Assembly: GCA_003460745.1 (NCBI GenBank)
Contig: QTVU01000010.1
Location: 11,859-75,858, forward strand
Source: Firmicutes bacterium AM55-24TS
Lineage (GTDB): Bacteria; Bacillota; Clostridia; UBA1381
Direction of reading: 5' to 3'
DNA length: 64,000 nt
The position numbers were made by a program, and so were the translations under genes. The first letter of the stretch is position 1. Each line of letters starts with the position of its first letter. This document shows, one piece after another, positions 58,499 to 64,000 of this stretch. The notes beneath the pieces are model-generated. The model did not search any database and had not been told where the DNA came from. It worked only from the letters and a program-made list of their open reading frames with translations.

Positions 58499-59464
58499 TT
58501 ATTTACAAACAATAGATACCCAATCTTTTCTTTGCTTGATTGAATTTATTTCAAAGCCGCATTTTTCAAGTGCCGCTTTAACGTCGTCTACTCTGTCCTC
58601 AATTATTCCCGAAGTAATAAACACACCGCCTTTTTTCATATATTCACGTGCTTTTGGAGCAAGCGCTATAATGACATCTGCAACAATATTTGCCACAACA
58701 ACGTCATATTCATTTTTGGCAATTTCATTTTGCAATTCTGTGTTTGTAATTATATCTCCGGCTTTAACCGTATATTTCGATATGTCGACATCATTCATGC
58801 CTGCGTTCTGATATGCAATATCAACCGCATTCGGGTCAATATCAATCGCAAACGCACTGTCTGCACCCAACAACAATGATATAATTGACAAAATACCGCT
58901 GCCGCAGCCCAAATCAAGCACTTTAACGCCCGGTTTTATGTATTTTTCAAGTGTTTCGATACAAAGTTGTGTTGTATAGTGTCCGCCTGTACCGAAACTC
59001 ATACCCGGATTTATATTGAATACAATTCTGTCGGTATTGTCTTTAAGTTCTTCCCATTCAGGCTTGATAAGAATTTTTTCGCCTACTTCCAACGGATGAA
59101 AATACTTCTTCCAGTTATTCGCCCAATCTTCTTCCTTCATATTGTCAATATGAATTTCAAGTCTACCGAACTCATTTTCATCATCAAGTTGCTTCATTTC
59201 AGCAACAGTATTTCTGATTGCCATAAGCATCTCGTGACCTGCCGCATTATCACTGACATAGGCGATTACTTCCGTTTCACCCTCTTTTTCCTTAATCAGC
59301 TCATCATCGACATAATCCCAATACTGTTTATTGTTTTCAAGAAAATCTTTAAAATCTTTTTCGTCCTCAATTTCAAGGCCTGTTATTCCAAGCTGATACA
59401 GTCTTCCGCTCAAAGGCTCAATACCCTCTGATGTCGTAAATATAGATACTTTAATCCAATCCAT
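58499..59464 (-). CDS. prmA: ribosomal protein L11 methyltransferase
   Basis: Methylates ribosomal protein L11. The 321-residue product starts with the family's small N-terminal domain (WIKVSIFTTSEGIEPLSGRL) and has the SAM-binding core VLDLGCGSGILSI (near residue 180) and NIVADVI (near 247). The start is ATG at 59464 with GGAGG seven bases upstream; the frame extends further back but the earlier start has no ribosome site and overlaps a terminator. It is 27 bp before fprA. Confidence 0.93.
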   Translation of the reverse strand: MDWIKVSIFTTSEGIEPLSGRLYQLGITGLEIEDEKDFKDFLENNKQYWDYVDDELIKEKEGETEVIAYVSDNAAGHEMLMAIRNTVAEMKQLDDENEFGRLEIHIDNMKEEDWANNWKKYFHPLEVGEKILIKPEWEELKDNTDRIVFNINPGMSFGTGGHYTTQLCIETLEKYIKPGVKVLDLGCGSGILSIISLLLGADSAFAIDIDPNAVDIAYQNAGMNDVDISKYTVKAGDIITNTELQNEIAKNEYDVVVANIVADVIIALAPKAREYMKKGGVFITSGIIEDRVDDVKAALEKCGFEINSIKQRKDWVSIVCK

Positions 59465-59494
59465 AATATCCTCCGTGTTTATAAAATCATTTGC

Positions 59495-59526
59495 AAAAAG
59501 CAATACACTTTTGGTATTGCTTTTTT
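59495..59526 (-). terminator. intrinsic terminator of the dnaG-rpoD operon
   Basis: AAAAAGCAATAC/GTATTGCTTTTTT form a strong stem right after the rpoD stop. Confidence 0.85.
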
Positions 59527-59531
59527 AGTTA

Positions 59532-60689
59532 TTAATCAAGAAAATCTTTTAATTTCTTACTTCTGCTCGGGTGACGAAGTTTTCTTAGTGCCTTTGCCTC
59601 AATCTGTCTTATTCTTTCTCTTGTTACGTCAAATTCCTTGCCTACTTCTTCAAGCGTTCTTGCACGTCCGTCGTCAAGACCGAAACGAAGTCTTAAAACT
59701 TTCGCCTCTCTTTCAGACAATGTTTCCAAAACCGCTCCAAGCTGTTCCTTTAGAAGTACAAAACTTGCCGCCTCTGACGGTGCAGGCGCATCCTCATCCG
59801 GAATAAAGTCGCCAAGATGGCTGTCCTCTTCTTCGCCGATAGGAGTTTCAAGCGAAACAGGCTCTTGTGAAATCTTTGAAATTTCACGCACTTTATCAAC
59901 AGGCATATTTAGTTCTTTTGCAAGTTCTTCCGGCGTAGGTTCACGGCCAAGTTCCTGCACAAGCTGTCTTGAAACTCTTACAAGTTTGTTGATGGTTTCA
60001 ACCATATGAACAGGTATTCTGATTGTACGCGCTTGATCCGCAATGGCTCTTGTAATAGCTTGTCTTATCCACCATGTCGCATATGTTGAGAATTTATAAC
60101 CCTTTGTGTAGTCAAACTTATCAACCGCCTTGATAAGACCGAGATTTCCCTCTTGAATAAGGTCAAGGAAAAGCATACCGCGACCGACATAACGCTTTGC
60201 TATACTTACAACAAGACGCAAGTTAGCCTCTGCCAAGCTTTTCTTTGCTTTTTCGCCGTCCGCAATCAATAAATCAATCTGTTTTTTAGTATCTTCGTCT
60301 ATCTCCTCGCCAATTTCTTCAAGCTGTTCTTTCGCTTTTTCTCCGTCTGCCATTCTTTTTGCAAGTGACAATTCTTCCTCGGGAGTAAGCAGATTAACTT
60401 TACCTATTTCTTTTAGGTACATTTTAACGTGGTCATCAATATTGATACCCTCCGGAACAGACAAGTCCTCAAGTTCTTCCTTACTTACTTCGATTTCTTC
60501 AAGTTCCTTATCCAAATCTTCAACAAGTTCGATAGATTCTTTTTCAAAAACGTCATAAAGTCTTTCTATTTCTTCCGGTGTCACTTCAATGTCTTCAAAA
60601 GCGTCACTTATTTCCTTAAAAGTAAGTACCCCTTTTTTCTTACCTTTTTCGATAAGCTCTCTTTTAATGTCTTTCATCTTTTCCTGCAT
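59532..60689 (-). CDS. rpoD: RNA polymerase primary sigma factor (sigma-A)
   Basis: The 385-residue housekeeping sigma factor. Region 1.1 is present at the N-terminus; region 1.2 has [12 protein letters not shown]; region 2 has [31 protein letters not shown]; region 3 follows; region 4.2 has [20 protein letters not shown]. The start is ATG at 60689. Its ribosome site, GGGAGGA, is in the last codons of dnaG, 4 bp away, the classic macromolecular-synthesis operon arrangement. There is a terminator after it. Confidence 0.96.
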   Translation of the reverse strand: MQEKMKDIKRELIEKGKKKGVLTFKEISDAFEDIEVTPEEIERLYDVFEKESIELVEDLDKELEEIEVSKEELEDLSVPEGINIDDHVKMYLKEIGKVNLLTPEEELSLAKRMADGEKAKEQLEEIGEEIDEDTKKQIDLLIADGEKAKKSLAEANLRLVVSIAKRYVGRGMLFLDLIQEGNLGLIKAVDKFDYTKGYKFSTYATWWIRQAITRAIADQARTIRIPVHMVETINKLVRVSRQLVQELGREPTPEELAKELNMPVDKVREISKISQEPVSLETPIGEEEDSHLGDFIPDEDAPAPSEAASFVLLKEQLGAVLETLSEREAKVLRLRFGLDDGRARTLEEVGKEFDVTRERIRQIEAKALRKLRHPSRSKKLKDFLD

Positions 60690-60693
60690 TAAA

Positions 60694-62495
60694 CTATTCC
60701 TCCCAAGTATTTTTCTCATTTAGAAGTTCTTCACGTTGCTTAAACAAATCCATCAAATTCGTAGGGTCTGCTTCGGCATTGATACGCATATTCAGCTTCT
60801 CCAATTTAATTGTATATAAAAGTTCTTTGACGGTTTCTTCATCACCGCTGTAAACTTCAAGATTATAAAAAACTTCCGACGCCTCACTCAAATCGTCGCC
60901 CGAAAAATCATTTAACATCATTGCCGGATCGGGTGACATTCCGTTTTCATAGCTGTCATACATACTTTTCGCCAAACGTCTGTACACATTTGTTGCAAAT
61001 TCCTCGGCATTAAGCTGTGCCGACGACATTTTATAAAGCTTTTTACTTTGCGATATAAGTCCCAAAAGCCGTTTTTCAGCTTCAAGCAAACTGCTTGTAA
61101 CCATTTGATTTTTCGTTGTTTCACGCTTTCTTTGTTCGACTTTTTTCTGATACTCATTTTTAGTCGGTATTCTTTTATAACTGCCTTCGAGATTTTTTCA
61201 CGGTATTTGCTTGCTATCGCCTCTCGGCTTATTCCTGTATCCTCCGCGACTTTCGTTATATAGGCGTCTACCTCAACAGCATCTTTTAATTTTGTAAATA
61301 TGTTTACTACCTCATCTATAAACAGTATCTTGCCATCCGTACTCGTTACGTCGTACTGCTTTTTTATCAAAGAAATCTTAAATTCAGTGGCAGGCATCGC
61401 ATTCTTTACCGCCTCTTTGAATTTTTCAACTCCGTTTTTGTTTATGTATTCATCGGGGTCTTTGGCATTTTTAAGCCGTATCACCCTCGCTCTGCCGCCT
61501 ACATTGTTTATTATGTCAATGGCTCTTAACGCCGCTTTTGTACCTGCCTCGTCACTGTCGTAACATATCAGTATTTCACTGCCGTAACGCAACATCAATT
61601 TAGCTTGATTTTCCGTAATAGCCGTACCGAGCGTTGCAACAATATTTTTTATACCGGCTTGATATACGGATATTACATCCATATATCCCTCACACAGTAT
61701 TATCTCCGATGATTTTGCATTTTTCGCCAAGTTGAGTGAAAATAAGTTTCTGCCTTTATCAAAAACAGGTGTTTCGGGCGAATTCAGATATTTAGGTATT
61801 TTATAACCGTTAATTTCTTTATTGTCGTGCATAATTCGACCGCCGAAACCGATAACATTTCCTCTAACGTCAATTATCGGAAACATAACACGATCTCTGA
61901 ATTTATCATATATTCTGCCCTCACGGCTTACGGCAAGTCCGCCCTCGACAATTTCTTCTGTTTTAAACCCTTGCGAAGTCAAATATTTAAGCAAATGATC
62001 GTGTCCTTCGGGTGCATATCCCAAACCGTATACCGTAACCGTTTTCCAAGGTATATTACGTTTTGCAAAATACTTTTGACCTTTTTCGCCTATGTTTTTA
62101 TCACGCAGACAATTATAAAAAAATCTCGCTGAAAGTTTGTTCATCGCCAAAATACGTTTCTTCTTTTCATGCGATGCATCCAAAAAATTTCCGTCATCTT
62201 CAGGAATTATTATACCTGCATTGTCGGCAAGCAACTTCAACGCATCAATAAAGTCAAGATTTTCTGTACGCATTACGAACTGCACCAAATTACCGCTCGC
62301 ACCGCATCCGAAGCAGTGAAAAAGCTGTTTCTCCTGACTTACATGGAATGACGGTGTTTTTTCATGATGAAACGGACAAAGTCCGCTGTAATCACGTCCC
62401 GATTTTTTTAATTGTACATATCTCGATACATAGTCAATTATGTCATTTTCATCACATATTTGTGCTATCATATCGTCCGAAATTCTTCTTGGCAC
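60694..62495 (-). CDS. dnaG: DNA primase (one frameshift)
   Basis: Makes the RNA primers for replication. The repaired product is 600 residues. The N-terminal zinc ribbon (Cys-Pro-Phe-His-His ... Cys-Phe-Gly-Cys) is at residues 39-65, the catalytic TOPRIM core has [15 protein letters not shown] and [15 protein letters not shown], and the C-terminal helicase-binding part is read after the break. The frame breaks at 61173-61176: adding one A (AAAA to AAAAA on the coding strand) restores Ala-Val-Ile-Lys-Arg-Ile-Pro-Thr and joins the part ending Asn-Thr-Trp-Glu-Glu. I place the start at GTG 62495 behind AGGAGG. The loss would be lethal if real, so it is best read as a sequence error. Confidence 0.93.
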
Positions 62496-62552
62496 ACCGT
62501 CACCTCCTTTTATCAATGGTACTATTTTCACACATAATGCGTAAAAATATAC

Positions 62553-63125
62553 TTATCTTATCGTTTCAATTATTCTTTCTGCTAAAATCTTGCATTGATT
62601 TATAGCATATGTATCTTCATTTGCCGGTTTCTGAGCAGATACACCGAAATGTCCCATACCCGATACAGAGCTGTTGCCTATAAGCGTCATACCCGAAACA
62701 AGCGCGCATGAATGAATATGCTCCAAAGTCCTTTCCTGACCGCCGTACTTTGACGCACCGACAGTTACCGCCGCCATAGGCTTTCCGAGCCACTTTTTAT
62801 TAGCTCTTGCGTCCCTTGTCTTGTCAAAAAAACATTTCATCTGACCTGTCATAGACCCAAAATAAACAGGACTTCCGAAAACAACAAAATCAGCTCTTTC
62901 GATTTTATCAAATAATGTATCAAGTTTTGTATCTTTATAGCACTTTTTTGTACAAGGCGTTGAACAGGCTACGCAAAACGGTGTTTTTGTATCCATAATC
63001 GCCTCACTGACACTGCAAATTTCAGTTTCTGCACCCTTTTCGGCACAGTGTCTTAAAATTTCGTTAAGCAAAAATGCTGTATTTCCGTCATTGTTATGAC
63101 TTCCGTTTAATGCTAATATGTACAT
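62553..63125 (-). CDS. flavodoxin-like NAD(P)H:FMN reductase family protein
   Basis: A 190-residue flavodoxin-fold protein of the iron-sulfur flavoprotein/FMN-reductase class. The N-terminus MYILALNGSHNNDGNTAFLL binds the FMN phosphate, SPVYFGSMTGQMKCFFDKT is the second flavin loop, and Cys-X2-Cys-X3-Cys-X3-Cys spacing around residues 54-65 (ACSTPCTKKC) resembles that of iron-sulfur flavoproteins. The ATG at 63125 lies eight bases after GGAG; a GTG nine bases earlier is too close. The partner and substrate are unknown. Confidence 0.85.
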   Translation of the reverse strand: MYILALNGSHNNDGNTAFLLNEILRHCAEKGAETEICSVSEAIMDTKTPFCVACSTPCTKKCYKDTKLDTLFDKIERADFVVFGSPVYFGSMTGQMKCFFDKTRDARANKKWLGKPMAAVTVGASKYGGQERTLEHIHSCALVSGMTLIGNSSVSGMGHFGVSAQKPANEDTYAINQCKILAERIIETIR

Positions 63126-63396
63126 ATTATACACTCCAATCTTTCATCAAAACAGAGGTAAAAATACACTTCACGTTATATTTACCCCCATTTTCTCATT
63201 TTATAACATTTTATTTATATTATATTGAAATTTTATTCAAAAAATGCTTTATGTCTTAAAAACTTTCGCTTTTTATAATACAACATCCGCACCCAAAAAT
63301 CCTTTTTTAATTTTAAAATTTCTCATAATCCGCAAAAAAGAGGATGATACATCAAATACTTCTAGTACAACAGAAATTTTATCAATCATACTAAAA
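63126..63396. other. AT-rich intergenic region without a visible gene
   Basis: About 270 bp upstream of the flavodoxin-like gene. No frame has a credible start and ribosome site. A poor TTGAAT/TAAATA pair on the minus strand could be the promoter of the downstream gene. GGTAAA and TTTACC near 63150-63190 could form a leader hairpin. Nothing else is visible. Confidence 0.5.
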
Positions 63397-63426
63397 ACAA
63401 CGTATCATTTTTAATGATGCGTTGTT
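63396..63426 (-). terminator. terminator of the leucine-rich-repeat gene
   Basis: ACAACGTATCAT/ATGATGCGTTGT form a 12-bp stem with one G-T pair just after the stop at 63435, followed on the minus strand by TTTTTAG. Confidence 0.72.
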
Positions 63427-63434
63427 TGTTTGCC

Positions 63435-64000
63435 TTAAAGTTCATTTGATAGCGGTTTCATACCTTTAAGACTATTCCAAATAAATATCCTACCATTTTT
63501 AGGAATAAATAAATATTTTTCTTCACTTGGTAACATAATCATCCTTTCTACCTGAATATCAAGTAGTATACCATCATTATATTTAGTTGTTATAACCGCA
63601 ATACTACCTGATATTTCTGAAATATTTTTGACATAAACTTTATCTTCTTCTGTTATCACACTAAATTCTGCAGTCGGCAACGCTATTGAATTAAAATGTA
63701 ATGTAGCATTTTTTAAATATTCATTATCACTACCTATGTACATTTCTTTCCATTCTTCCTCGCTTCCACCATAATATACATCAACAATATTTTTACAATA
63801 TCCGAAAGCTGAAGTCTCAATCTCTAATACACTGTCTGGAATATATATACTAGTTAGTCCATCACAGTTATAAAATGCCTTTTCCCCAATATTTCGTACA
63901 CTTTGAGAAATTGCTATACTATTTAAGGAACAATAATTATTAAATGCATACTTTTTTTAATTCTGTTATATTATCCGAAATTTCTATTGAACTTGTCAAT
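63435..64000 (-). CDS. BspA-type leucine-rich-repeat surface protein, C-terminal part (window edge; one frameshift)
   Basis: The frame enters from the right edge. It shows BspA-type (LRR_5) repeats with the pattern LTSIxIPDSVxxIxxxAFxxC, then a linker (DVYYGGSEEEWKEMYIG) typical of the last repeat in such proteins. The final 85 residues are a small beta module ending Phe-Ile-Trp-Asn-Ser-Leu-Lys-Gly-Met-Lys-Pro-Leu, very like a module inside the GH115 protein. The frame breaks at the seven T at 63952-63958: six would restore Lys-Lys-Tyr-Ala-Phe-Asn-Asn. The protein is likely secreted, but the N-terminus is not in the window. Confidence 0.85.

Overview
The window is AT-rich, gene-dense DNA from a spore-forming anaerobic Firmicute, most likely a gut-type Clostridia. 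Evidence: sporulation genes (sigK with its pro-sequence, spoVAC, and tepA/ylzJ homologues), anaerobe oxygen-defence proteins (desulfoferrodoxin, FprA flavodiiron protein), a ferredoxin-linked 2-oxoacid oxidoreductase, S-layer-homology (SLH) proteins with a CsaB-type pyruvyltransferase, and AGGAGG-type ribosome binding sites with some TTG/GTG starts. A relative of the plant-polysaccharide-degrading, SLH-rich gut Clostridia is plausible, but the genus is inference.

Layout. 0-10.3 kb: a uronate/glucuronoxylan region with a partial glycyl radical enzyme, uxaC, a divergent AraC regulator, a small unknown gene and a 1.9-kresidue secreted GH115 alpha-glucuronidase. 10.4-12.4 kb: tRNA-Met(CAT), a sodium:neurotransmitter-type symporter, an unexplained non-coding stretch and tRNA-Arg(CCG). 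12.4-24.6 kb: sbcDC, two AI-2E-type permeases, the 2-oxoacid:ferredoxin oxidoreductase operon with a P-loop ATPase, and an HI0933-type flavoprotein. 24.6-29.4 kb: two divergent SLH surface proteins. 29.6-38.9 kb: desulfoferrodoxin, three small unknown genes and a six-gene cell-surface polymer operon (GT4-CsaB fusion, murJ, O-antigen-ligase-like protein, GT4, two DUF4330 proteins). 39-47 kb: second NSS symporter, tyrS, ylzJ, tepA, metA, a zinc-ribbon/YARHG protein, sigK and pfkA. 47-63 kb: prmC/DUF1385/J-domain/DUF5685, spoVAC, galK, thrC, pgi, a rhodanese-TtcA protein, fprA, prmA, and dnaG-rpoD. The right edge holds the 3' end of a BspA-type leucine-rich-repeat surface protein.

How it fits together. 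The GH115 enzyme should release (4-O-methyl)glucuronate from xylan outside the cell and UxaC starts glucuronate catabolism inside. CsaB pyruvylation of a wall polymer is the known anchor for SLH domains, so the 31-39 kb operon and the 24-29 kb SLH genes probably make the two halves of one surface layer.

The most striking signal is quality-related: eight genes (GH115, an SLH protein, csaB, metA, pfkA, the ttcA-like gene, dnaG and the LRR gene) are each broken by one frameshift. In seven, restoring a single base, always next to an identical base or in a short run, gives a full-length product. Several are housekeeping genes, so I read these as sequencing or assembly indels and annotate the genes as whole. 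I did not find a convincing novel defence or mobile system, CRISPR array, prophage or insertion sequence.
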